A stretch of 58,992 bases of DNA, from NCBI GenBank assembly GCA_963546395.1, contig CAUUMS010000011.1:1-58992 (forward strand), written 5' to 3'. This DNA is from Bacteroides_D sp963546395. Its GTDB lineage: Bacteria > Bacteroidota > Bacteroidia > Bacteroidales > CAJPTX01. Shown here in pieces: positions 51,509 through 58,992 of this stretch; positions within the stretch are counted from its first letter, which is position 1, and every line of letters begins with the position of its first letter. The position numbers were made by a program, and so were the translations under genes. Under the pieces are notes generated by a model. The model did not search any database, was not told the DNA's origin, and saw only the letters and a program-made list of their open reading frames with translations.

Positions 51509-53842
51509 ATGGAGCGGTTGCTACGATTCGGATGCTACTTGCGGTTGTTGATCTCCTGCGTGGGGATCCTGCTGGCTCTGGGGGCATGCCAGACGCTCAA
51601 GAATGTGCCGGAGGGTGAGTACCTCCTAGAGCGCGTAGATATCCAGAGCGAGGGGCGGCCTGCAGGGATCTCAAACGCCGAGATCCGCCGTCATGTGCAT
51701 CAGCAGCCCAATGCCAAAGTGCTGTTTATGCGCTTTCACCTGTGGCTCTACAATCTGGGTAAAAAGGGCAAAGAGACGGGCTTTAGCGGTTGGCTTCACC
51801 GCATCGGGGAGGCTCCGGTTGTGTACAGCGAGTCATCCACTGTGCAGAGCGTGCAGAACCTGGAGCAATATCTGCGAAATCGTGGCTACTACGGGGGTGT
51901 CGTTCAGTACACCGCTGTGCCGAGTAAGCGGCAACGTATGCGGGTGGAATACTCGTTGGACTTCGGAGTGCCCACGCTGATCGATAGCGTGAGGGTGGAG
52001 GTGAGGGATACGGCTATGCGCGCTCTCGTGGAGGAGCACTGGTCGCATACGCTGCTACAACGGGGTATACGCCTCGATAAGAAAGAGCTTGACGAGGAGC
52101 GGAAGCGTATCGAGGCCTTATTGCGGAATGAGGGCTTCTTTAACTTCTCAGCCGATTACGTGGGCTTTAGTGCTGACACGCTGGGGCACCGGTACAGGGC
52201 GCAGATTGCATTGCAGATCCCGCCATCGGATATGCCTACGTTGCCACTCTCTGCGAGCCGTCGCTATGTGGTCGACTCCATCAATGTCTTCACGAAGTAC
52301 GACCCGCTTTCTCCTGCCTCGAGCTCCAAGGATTCGCTCACTCATCGGCGTATAGGAGTTGTGGATTACTATTTCCCCAGGCGGGCAGGGATACGCCTCC
52401 CCATTGTGAACCAGATGCTGCTGCTGCGTCGTGGGGCATTACTACGCTATGGGGAGGTCGCCAAGACGCAGGACAACTTGTTGAACCTCGGCCTGTATCG
52501 CCAGGCTAACTTTGAGTTCCGTGAGCGTTTGGCCGACTCCGTGGCTGACTCTACCAGGCAGTACTTCCCCATCAATGGCGATCTCTATCTCTCCCGTTTC
52601 CCGGTGCAGGGGTATCAGCTTGAGGCTCTTTTGACAGCCTCGGGAGAGCTCGGCATGGAAGGGAGCTTCACCTACAAGCATCGGAACCTTTTCCAGGGCT
52701 CCGAGCAGCTGGAGCTGCGATTCCAGGCGCAGATAGAGGCCCTGCGCCGTCGGCAGAGCCTGGATTTTAAAACGTCCATGGAGCTCTCGTGGCGCGTCGC
52801 ACTCACATTCCCACGGTTCCTGCTGCCGTTCAGGGCCAACGAATTTATCACGCGCTACAGGCCCTCCACGCGGTTTAATTTCACGTACAACTATCAGCGT
52901 CGGCCCGATTATAGGCGTACGGTGGCCTCTTCGGCCGTATCTTACGTGTGGAGCAACGGGGGGGCGTTTACCTATGTCGTCACGCCGGCGGAGGTGAGCG
53001 TGGTGAAGATCTTTAGCATTGACGAGCAGTTTGCCGCTCGGATTCGCCGCACGTATCTGGCGCACTCGTACATCAGCCAGCTGGTGACATCAACCAGCTT
53101 TGGATTCACATTCCAGCAATCAGCTAGCGATGCGAGGCGCAGCAGCTCTACACTCCGGGGTAACCTGGAGCTATCTGGCAATGCCTTGTGGGGGCTACAT
53201 CGAGCCTTTGGCCAACGTAGTCGCACGGGAGAGTACAGGCTATTCGACCTGCCGTTCTCGCAGTACGTGAAAGGGGACGTGAATTATGCCGTGCGAGTCT
53301 CACTGGGTAAGTATCATTCGCTGGCCTTTCGCATCTACGCTGGGGCCGGGTTGCCCTATGGAAATTCGGTAGGGTTGCCGTTTGAGAAGAAGTTCTACGA
53401 GGGTGGGGCGAGCGGTGTGCGTGCATGGCAGGCACGTGATTTAGGGCCAGGATCCTATCGTGACGAGGAGCTAAGCTACCCCAATCAGACTGGCGATGTG
53501 AAACTAGAGGGTAACGTAGAATACCGGTTCAGCCTATTCTGGAAGTTGGAGGGAGCTCTCTTCGTCGATGCTGGCAACATATGGGCTATCAGTGCCTCCG
53601 ATGAGCGGCCCGGAGCTCGCTTTGCTTTCAACCGTTTCTACCGTGAGATAGCGATGGGCTACGGACTCGGATTGCGGTTGAACCTCAGCTTTTTCATCAT
53701 ACGCACCGATCTCGGCATACGCCTTTACGACCCGCACATACCGCAGTCGACGAGCATGCCAGTCCTGCATTGGGTACCGGCTCAACGCCCGTACACGTCT
53801 GACGACTTCGTGCTACACCTCGGGGTAGGCTATCCATTCTGA
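51509..53842 (+). CDS. TamL-like outer-membrane assembly protein (BamA/TamA family lipoprotein)
   Basis: About 777 residues. The N-terminus is a lipoprotein signal with lipobox LALGAC (Cys27 from this start), the feature separating Bacteroidota TamL from TamA. Then come POTRA-like segments (VQNLEQYLRNRGYYGGVV; EELDEERKR-type helices with LLRNEGFF) and a C-terminal 16-strand-type barrel (from about 390), including YEGGASGVRAWQARDLGPG, the conserved loop 6 region with an RxW/RxxGxG-like pattern. It ends in LGVGYPF with the terminal aromatic. It would insert outer-membrane proteins, perhaps with a TamB/AsmA partner. ATG 51473 is a longer option that adds 12 residues. Confidence 0.85.
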   Translation: MERLLRFGCYLRLLISCVGILLALGACQTLKNVPEGEYLLERVDIQSEGRPAGISNAEIRRHVHQQPNAKVLFMRFHLWLYNLGKKGKETGFSGWLHRIGEAPVVYSESSTVQSVQNLEQYLRNRGYYGGVVQYTAVPSKRQRMRVEYSLDFGVPTLIDSVRVEVRDTAMRALVEEHWSHTLLQRGIRLDKKELDEERKRIEALLRNEGFFNFSADYVGFSADTLGHRYRAQIALQIPPSDMPTLPLSASRRYVVDSINVFTKYDPLSPASSSKDSLTHRRIGVVDYYFPRRAGIRLPIVNQMLLLRRGALLRYGEVAKTQDNLLNLGLYRQANFEFRERLADSVADSTRQYFPINGDLYLSRFPVQGYQLEALLTASGELGMEGSFTYKHRNLFQGSEQLELRFQAQIEALRRRQSLDFKTSMELSWRVALTFPRFLLPFRANEFITRYRPSTRFNFTYNYQRRPDYRRTVASSAVSYVWSNGGAFTYVVTPAEVSVVKIFSIDEQFAARIRRTYLAHSYISQLVTSTSFGFTFQQSASDARRSSSTLRGNLELSGNALWGLHRAFGQRSRTGEYRLFDLPFSQYVKGDVNYAVRVSLGKYHSLAFRIYAGAGLPYGNSVGLPFEKKFYEGGASGVRAWQARDLGPGSYRDEELSYPNQTGDVKLEGNVEYRFSLFWKLEGALFVDAGNIWAISASDERPGARFAFNRFYREIAMGYGLGLRLNLSFFIIRTDLGIRLYDPHIPQSTSMPVLHWVPAQRPYTSDDFVLHLGVGYPF

Positions 53843-53883
53843 GGGGTGAGCGGGCCTCGAGTCTGCAATTGCGAAGCGATCGG

Positions 53884-53913
53884 TTGGGCTATTGCATATA
53901 ATTTGTAACTTTG
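53884..53913 (+). promoter_or_regulatory. Promoter for the cation exporter gene
   Basis: TTG at 53884-53886, 19-nt spacer, TAACTTTG at 53906-53913. Leader about 55 nt. Confidence 0.6.
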
Positions 53914-53974
53914 CTGGTGAGCCCACATTGAGAATTCGTAATTATGTGAGATTAGTTTACGGGAGGGCTTTGCC

Positions 53975-55081
53975 ATGGAAACGGACACGAGCATCAGGGG
54001 TAGCGCCATCACGACCAATTGCAACTGCGCTGGCAGGTGCACGCATGGGGAAGGGAGCTGCATGCACCACCATGAGGGGGAGCATCACGAGCACGGGCAC
54101 GATGGGGAGGGTGGTTGCTGTGGCTCTCACCACGGACATCATCATGCTCACCATCACGGGCATGGGCACCACCATGGCCATCATCACGCCTACTCTGGCA
54201 CGATGGGGGCTCGCTTGCTGTGGGTCTCCATCCTGAACTTTGCCTTCACGCTGCTAGAAGTGGTGGGAGGGCTGATCTCCAACAGCCTTTCACTGCTGTC
54301 GGATGCGCTGCACAATCTGGCCGACTCGTCATCCATGCTCCTTGCGTACGTCGCCCACCGGGCGAGCAAGCGTAAGGCCAATGAGCAGAAGACGTACGGC
54401 TACAAGCGAGTTGAAATCCTGGCCGCCTTTGTCAATGCCGCAATCCTCATCGGCATTTGCATCTTCCTGTTTGTGGAGGCCTATGAGCGTTTTGTGAACC
54501 CGGAGCCTATCAAGGGCCTCATCATGCTCGTGGTTGCTGTGGCAGGCCTATTGGCCAATGTGGCCTCCATTCTCCTGATGCGGCACGACCGGCAGCGAAA
54601 TCTGAACGTGCGCGCCGCATACCTCCACATGCTGGGCGATGCCCTTTCGTCAGTTGCCGTCATTGTGGGAGGCTTGTGCATCTGGCTCTGGGAGATTTGG
54701 TGGCTGGATCCACTTGTCACCGTCCTTGTGGGCATTTACATCATCTGGCACACGTGGGGCGTGCTGCGTGAGAGCGCAGACATCCTCATGCAAGGGGCTC
54801 CGCCCGATCTCAACTTGCAGGGTGTACTTGCAATGCTTGAGGCCACACCTGGGGTGGCTGGCGTGCACCATCTACATGTCTGGCGGCTTAACGACTCGCA
54901 GATCCACCTCGAGGGGCATATCGATCTGATAGAAGATTTACACGTGAGCGATGCTGAAGTATTGCGCAATTCCCTAGCCGAGCAGCTGAGAGAGCGATTT
55001 GGCATAGCTCACATCACGTTGCAGATGGAGCATCACGGTGGGGAGTGTCACTTCTGCCAGGGGACAGGCTGCCTGCCCTAG
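53975..55081 (+). CDS. Cation diffusion facilitator (zinc/divalent-metal exporter, CzcD-like)
   Basis: A 368-residue inner-membrane exporter with six membrane helices (from about residue 80). The transport site is SDALHNLAD (110-117) plus HMLGDAL in the fifth helix, the Asp/His pattern of zinc carriers. Residues 15-73 form a long tail with CNCAGRC, CC and about 25 histidines; the C-terminus ends CHFCQGTGC. Both are likely metal-binding. A cytoplasmic CDF C-terminal domain (about 270-350) is present. It exports zinc or similar metals using the proton gradient. The GSCFA gene follows after 59 bp. Confidence 0.9.
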   Translation: METDTSIRGSAITTNCNCAGRCTHGEGSCMHHHEGEHHEHGHDGEGGCCGSHHGHHHAHHHGHGHHHGHHHAYSGTMGARLLWVSILNFAFTLLEVVGGLISNSLSLLSDALHNLADSSSMLLAYVAHRASKRKANEQKTYGYKRVEILAAFVNAAILIGICIFLFVEAYERFVNPEPIKGLIMLVVAVAGLLANVASILLMRHDRQRNLNVRAAYLHMLGDALSSVAVIVGGLCIWLWEIWWLDPLVTVLVGIYIIWHTWGVLRESADILMQGAPPDLNLQGVLAMLEATPGVAGVHHLHVWRLNDSQIHLEGHIDLIEDLHVSDAEVLRNSLAEQLRERFGIAHITLQMEHHGGECHFCQGTGCLP

Positions 55082-55140
55082 ATGACTGTGAGAGGGGGAC
55101 GGAGAGTGGCGAGCTCATTGGATGAGTACTTGGTGTGGCC

Positions 55141-56124
55141 ATGGTGAAGCTTAGTACTGCGGTGCAGTGCGGTGTGCTGCCCGAGCTCACGTATTCCGAT
55201 CCGCTGGTTGTCATCGGTTCGTGCTTCAGTCTGGCCATGGGGCAACGTCTTGCAGCAGCCAAATTCAATGCCCTGGTCAATCCGCATGGCACGCTGTTCA
55301 ATCCCAGCTCCATCGCCCTCACGGTGCGTACAGCGTTGACGGGTGATATCCCACCGGTGGAGTCCTTCGTGGCGAGCCATGGGACTTATGTGCAAACCTC
55401 CTACCACAGCCAGCTAGCTCGGGCTACTGTCGAAGAGTCGCAGACCGCCATTGCCGAGGCGCATGCGCAGCTGGCAGCCCAGATTAGGCGTGCTCGCTGG
55501 CTCGTGGTGACTTTTGGATCCGCATGGGTCTACCGCATGGAATCGGGCGATGTGGCCACGAATTGTCATCGAATGCCTGCCCAGCTCTTTCAGCGCTCGC
55601 TGCTGGAGGTGAGCGACATCGTGGCCGATTGGACACATCTGATGGGCGAGCTGCGGCTGGTCAACCCCGAGCTCCAACTCCTGCTGACCGTGAGCCCTGT
55701 TAGGCATCTGAAGGATGGCTTGCGGGAGAATGCCATCAGCAAGGCGACACTGTTACTGGCAGCCCATCAGCTCGTGCAGTCACTGCCCCGGGCCTACTAT
55801 TTCCCCGCCTACGAGATCTTCGTCGACGAGCTGCGGGACTACCGTTACTATGCCGACGATCTGGTGCACCCCTCACGCATGGGCGAAGAGCTAGTGTGGG
55901 AGCGTTTGCAGGACGCTTGGCTCTCTCCAAGTACGAAAGCATTAGTTGCTCGCCATGCAAAGGTGGCTAAAGCCCTAGGCCACCGGCCCAGCAACCCGGG
56001 CGATCCGGCGTACCAGCTCCTTCTTCGTGAATTGCTGGCAGAGATAGAGGCTCTCGAGGGCCTGGAACCTGCTGTTGACTATGCGGAGGAACGGGCCAAT
56101 ATCCGTGCCCTGCTCGGGTCGTGA
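55141..56124 (+). CDS. GSCFA-family protein (SGNH-hydrolase-like)
   Basis: A 327-residue cytosolic-looking protein. The signature is VIGSCFSLAMGQRL (GSCFx) near residues 22-35 and NPHGTLFNPSSIA; TFGSAWVY and LTVSPVRHLKDG are further family blocks, with DDLVHPS near the end as in SGNH esterases. The activity of GSCFA proteins is not established. ATG 55141 is chosen over a GTG at 55135. It sits between the exporter and the lipid A genes. Confidence 0.85.
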   Translation: MVKLSTAVQCGVLPELTYSDPLVVIGSCFSLAMGQRLAAAKFNALVNPHGTLFNPSSIALTVRTALTGDIPPVESFVASHGTYVQTSYHSQLARATVEESQTAIAEAHAQLAAQIRRARWLVVTFGSAWVYRMESGDVATNCHRMPAQLFQRSLLEVSDIVADWTHLMGELRLVNPELQLLLTVSPVRHLKDGLRENAISKATLLLAAHQLVQSLPRAYYFPAYEIFVDELRDYRYYADDLVHPSRMGEELVWERLQDAWLSPSTKALVARHAKVAKALGHRPSNPGDPAYQLLLRELLAEIEALEGLEPAVDYAEERANIRALLGS

Positions 56125-56305
56125 TGCTGTGGCCCCGATCCCATCCGGGTGTTGGGCTTGCCGAGTTGAGGCACGAGAGCCCGAGGGCTTGGGGCTGCAA
56201 CCTTGCGTAATGGGGTTCGATGTAGGTGACATTCGCCCGAGGGATACGCCGGAATGCACGTCGTAATGTGGGTAAACCCGGAGTTATATTCTCGGATTAT
56301 AATAC

Positions 56306-56313
56306 TACCTTTG
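56306..56313 (+). promoter_or_regulatory. Promoter -7 box for lpxC/fabZ-lpxA
   Basis: TACCTTTG, about 58 nt of leader before the ATG at 56378. Confidence 0.6.
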
Positions 56314-56377
56314 CCCAACGAAGCGTATCGTGGGCTTGGATTTGTGGCACGTGCGCCACGCCACGAAAATAGTAGCG

Positions 56378-57769
56378 ATGAGCAAGCAGAAGACCATAGG
56401 CAGCCCGTTTACTTTGAGTGGGTGCGGGTTGCACACGGGGTTGGACGTGCATCTGACCGTGAACCCTGCGCCCGCAGATACGGGTATCGTTTTTGTGCGT
56501 ACCGACCTGCCAGAGACCCCGAGGATCCCCGCATTGGCCGATTACGTGGTGGACACATCTCGTGGCACCACCATCGGGATAGGTGAGGCCCGTGTTAGCA
56601 CCATCGAGCACCTGATGGCAGCCCTCTGGACGCTTGGGGTGGATAATGCCGAGGTGCATCTCGATGGCCCCGAGGTGCCAATCCTCGACGGTAGCGCGCG
56701 GGAGGCTGCGCAGCGTGTCGTTGAGGTGGGCCTGGTGGATCAGGAGGCTGAGAGGGAATACTTCCAGGTGCAGGAGAAGGCCGTCTACAGCGATGGGGCC
56801 CACGGCGTAGAGCTGGCCGTATTCCCCGATGATACCTACGTGGTGGATGTGCTCATCGACTACCAGTCGAAAGTTCTAGGGCACCAGTTCTCATCCTACA
56901 TGGATGGGGACGATTTTGCCGCCCAAGTAGCCCCCTGCCGCACCTTCGTGTTCCTGCACGAGCTGGAGCAGCTGCGGGCTCACAACCTCATCAAGGGGGG
57001 CGATTTGGCCAATGCGCTCGTTATCACCGAGCGGGCGGTCAGCCAGGAAGAGCTCGACCGTATAGCCGAGGTCTTCAACAAGCCGCACGTAGAGCCGAGC
57101 GAGACGGGCATACTCAGCCGCGATCCGCTCTACTTCGAGAATGAGCCTGCGCGTCACAAGCTGCTCGATGTGCTTGGCGACCTGGCCCTAGTGGGCCGAC
57201 GCATCCGGGGCCGAGTGGTAGCTCGCCGCCCGGGCCATCATGCGAACACCGAGCTAGCGAAGCTCCTGCGGCAAGCCATGCAGGGCGACGGATTGCGCCC
57301 CAGGGCCCCGAGGATCGACCTTGCCGCGGCCCCGTGCATGGATGTTAATGCCATCCAGAAATTGCTCCCGCATCGTCCCCCGTTCCTCCTGGTGGACAAA
57401 ATCATGTCCATCACCGATACGGCCGTGGTGGGCGTGAAAAATGTCACCATGAATGAGCCTTTCTTCGTGGGGCATTTCCCTGGGGCGCCGGTTATGCCGG
57501 GGGTGCTACAGGTAGAGGCCATGGCGCAGGTGGGAGGCGTGCTAGTGCTCAGCTCGGTGCCCGATCCTGAGACCTACCTCACGTTCTTCCTCCGAATCGA
57601 TAACGTGCGCTTCCGGCAGAAAGTGGTGCCGGGCGACACGCTCGTCTTCAGGCTAGAGCTTACGGCCCCCATTCGGCGTGGCATCGCCATGATGCATGGG
57701 GAGACCTTCGTCGGTGACACGCTCGTGACCGAGGGCGATCTCATGGCCCAGATCTCCAAGATTCAATAA
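56378..57769 (+). CDS. lpxC/fabZ: Bifunctional LpxC deacetylase / FabZ dehydratase
   Basis: A 463-residue natural fusion typical of Bacteroidota. LpxC part (1-305): zinc ligands His78 (STIEHLMAAL), His260 and Asp264 (HKLLDVLGDLA), plus His287 near GHH. It removes acetate from UDP-3-O-acyl-GlcNAc, the committed step of lipid A. FabZ part (about 320-463): LLPHRPPFLLVDKI and GHFPGAPVMPGVLQVEAMAQ with His366 and Glu380; it dehydrates 3-hydroxyacyl-ACP. The joint gene balances lipid A against fatty acid synthesis. ATG 56378 follows the promoter; lpxA starts 8 bp downstream. Confidence 0.95.
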   Translation: MSKQKTIGSPFTLSGCGLHTGLDVHLTVNPAPADTGIVFVRTDLPETPRIPALADYVVDTSRGTTIGIGEARVSTIEHLMAALWTLGVDNAEVHLDGPEVPILDGSAREAAQRVVEVGLVDQEAEREYFQVQEKAVYSDGAHGVELAVFPDDTYVVDVLIDYQSKVLGHQFSSYMDGDDFAAQVAPCRTFVFLHELEQLRAHNLIKGGDLANALVITERAVSQEELDRIAEVFNKPHVEPSETGILSRDPLYFENEPARHKLLDVLGDLALVGRRIRGRVVARRPGHHANTELAKLLRQAMQGDGLRPRAPRIDLAAAPCMDVNAIQKLLPHRPPFLLVDKIMSITDTAVVGVKNVTMNEPFFVGHFPGAPVMPGVLQVEAMAQVGGVLVLSSVPDPETYLTFFLRIDNVRFRQKVVPGDTLVFRLELTAPIRRGIAMMHGETFVGDTLVTEGDLMAQISKIQ

Positions 57770-57777
57770 CGTACAGT

Positions 57778-58563
57778 ATGACAGTGAGCCCGCTGGCGTA
57801 CATCGACCCCAAGGCCCGACTCGGCGAGGGGGTTGTAGTGGAGCCTTTTGCCTACATCGCAGGCGATGTGGAAATCGGTGCTGGGACGTGGATTGGCCCC
57901 CACGCCAGCATATTGGACGGGGCGCGCATTGGCACGGAGTGCAAGATCTTTCCTGGCGCATCCATAGCTGGAATCCCCCAGGATCTCAAGTTCGCTGGTG
58001 AGTACTCCACGGCGCAAATTGGCGATCGCACCACAGTCCGCGAGTGTGCCACCGTCAATCGTGGCACGGCCTCACGCGGCATTACGCGTGTGGGTGACGA
58101 TTGCCTGCTGATGGCCTACTCCCACGTGGCGCACGATTGCCTGCTCAACAACCGCATCATATTAGGCAATGCCGTACAGCTGGCCGGTGAGGTAGAGATT
58201 GACGATTACGCCATCCTGTCGGGGGGCTGCCTCGTCCATCAGTTCACCCGCATTGGCAAGCATGTCATGGTGCAGGGCGGCTCACGGGTCACCAAGGATG
58301 TACCCCCCTACGTCATAGCGGGCCGTGATCCCATCACATTCTGCGGCCTCAATCTGGTAGGTCTACGCCGGCGAGGTTTCAGCGCCGAGCTCATACAGGA
58401 GATACAGGAATCGTATCGCATCCTGTATCGCGACGGGCTCAACGTCTCCCAGGCCATGGAGCGCATCCTAGAGGACGTGGTGCCGTTGCCCGAGCGCGAT
58501 GAGCTGGTCAACTTTGTGCGAACCTCCAGCCGTGGTCTTATCCGTGGCGGAAAGGACGAGTAG
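57778..58563 (+). CDS. lpxA: UDP-N-acetylglucosamine O-acyltransferase
   Basis: A 261-residue left-handed beta-helix enzyme of usual length. Hexapeptide repeats run from residue 10 to about 190 (IGAGTWIGPHASIL); the catalytic His119 is in MAYSHVAHDC. The C-terminal helical part contains ILYRDGLNVSQAMERI. It starts lipid A synthesis by adding a 3-hydroxyacyl chain to UDP-GlcNAc in the cytoplasm. Operon with lpxC/fabZ; hpt begins 2 bp after its stop. Confidence 0.95.
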   Translation: MTVSPLAYIDPKARLGEGVVVEPFAYIAGDVEIGAGTWIGPHASILDGARIGTECKIFPGASIAGIPQDLKFAGEYSTAQIGDRTTVRECATVNRGTASRGITRVGDDCLLMAYSHVAHDCLLNNRIILGNAVQLAGEVEIDDYAILSGGCLVHQFTRIGKHVMVQGGSRVTKDVPPYVIAGRDPITFCGLNLVGLRRRGFSAELIQEIQESYRILYRDGLNVSQAMERILEDVVPLPERDELVNFVRTSSRGLIRGGKDE

Positions 58564-58565
58564 CG

Positions 58566-58992
58566 ATGGCGTGGGAAGGCACGGCGACTATAGGCGGGAA
58601 ACGCTTTCGCCACTTCATCGAGTCCGATGCGCTGAGCGCAGCCGTCGGGCGCATGGCTGAGCAGATTACAGCCGATTACGCCAGCGGGCCCCCTCTGGTG
58701 CTATGCATGCTCAACGGGGCCTTTGTCTTTGCTGCCGACCTACTGCGGGCTATTGCCCTGCCGATGCAGGTGCAATTCGTGCGTTACGCCTCGTATGAGG
58801 GACTAGGCTCCACGGGCCAGGTGAATCGTGTAATGGGCCTTTCCATCCCGGTGGCGGGGCGTTCCGTGCTCATCGTGGAAGACATTGTAGACAGCGGGCG
58901 CACCATGCAGCATTTCTTGCAGGAGCTGCGTGATGAGGGAGCCTCGCAGATCCGCATCGCCACCATGTTCTTAAAGCCCGAGGCCTTTCAGG
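58566..58992 (+). CDS. hpt: Hypoxanthine phosphoribosyltransferase, 3' end cut by the window
   Basis: 142 codons visible of an expected 175-180. The PRPP-binding loop VLIVEDIVDSGRTM is intact, as is LNGAFVFAADLLRAI. It converts hypoxanthine or guanine and PRPP to IMP or GMP. The ATG lies 2 bp after the lpxA stop, so it belongs to the same transcript. Confidence 0.9.
   Translation, partial: MAWEGTATIGGKRFRHFIESDALSAAVGRMAEQITADYASGPPLVLCMLNGAFVFAADLLRAIALPMQVQFVRYASYEGLGSTGQVNRVMGLSIPVAGRSVLIVEDIVDSGRTMQHFLQELRDEGASQIRIATMFLKPEAFQ

Overview
The window is GC-rich chromosomal DNA from a member of the Bacteroidota, most likely close to Porphyromonas. Four things point there. There is a fused LpxC-FabZ gene followed by lpxA. 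Most promoters carry a TAnnTTTG -7 box instead of a sigma70 -10. PorT, AsmA-like, TamL-like, DUF1573, GSCFA and DUF4476 proteins are present. Finally, a 4-hydroxybutyrate cluster (dehydratase, CoA-transferase, dehydrogenase, CoA-acylating succinate-semialdehyde dehydrogenase) is laid out as I recall it from P. gingivalis. The species call is inference.

Left edge (1-8.5 kb) is the accessory part, read leftward. It holds an AlbA_2/HATPase protein that looks A+T-richer than the core genes, a 1649-residue single-chain restriction-modification enzyme (nuclease, helicase, N6-methyltransferase), and a membrane-anchored KAP-type NTPase cut by the window edge and starting 2 nt after the enzyme's stop. 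Next to them is a short frameshifted scrap of a type III restriction subunit. Together this reads as a defence island, and it is the best place to look for something new.

The rest is core genome. 8.5-11 kb: cobC, cobT and a TerB-like gene. 11-13.3 kb: arcC and an ornithine carbamoyltransferase. 13.6-18.6 kb: a WbpM/CapD-type sugar dehydratase, a thioesterase, rpsO and pnp. 18.7-26.8 kb: an outer-membrane protein, rnhB, ubiX, a secreted unknown, a GldA-like ATPase, a DUF1573 protein and a two-gene ABC-2 exporter. 26.8-36.3 kb: an AsmA-like protein, an orphan histidine kinase, trxB, a universal stress protein, a prenyl synthase, porT and a DUF4476 protein. 36.3-42.3 kb: a PolB-like exonuclease, glnS, a DUF805 protein and a Dcp-type lipoprotein peptidase. 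42.6-50.1 kb: a DUF438/hemerythrin/PAS protein diverging from the 4-hydroxybutyrate cluster, which should turn succinyl-CoA into crotonyl-CoA for butyrate formation. 50.2-59 kb: an rRNA methyltransferase, initiator tRNA, tamL, a cation exporter, a GSCFA protein, lpxC/fabZ, lpxA and the start of hpt.

Three intergenic copies of a 64-76 bp imperfect palindrome (near 10.4, 20.5 and 42.4 kb) form a dispersed repeat family. I saw no insertion sequence, CRISPR array or rRNA gene.
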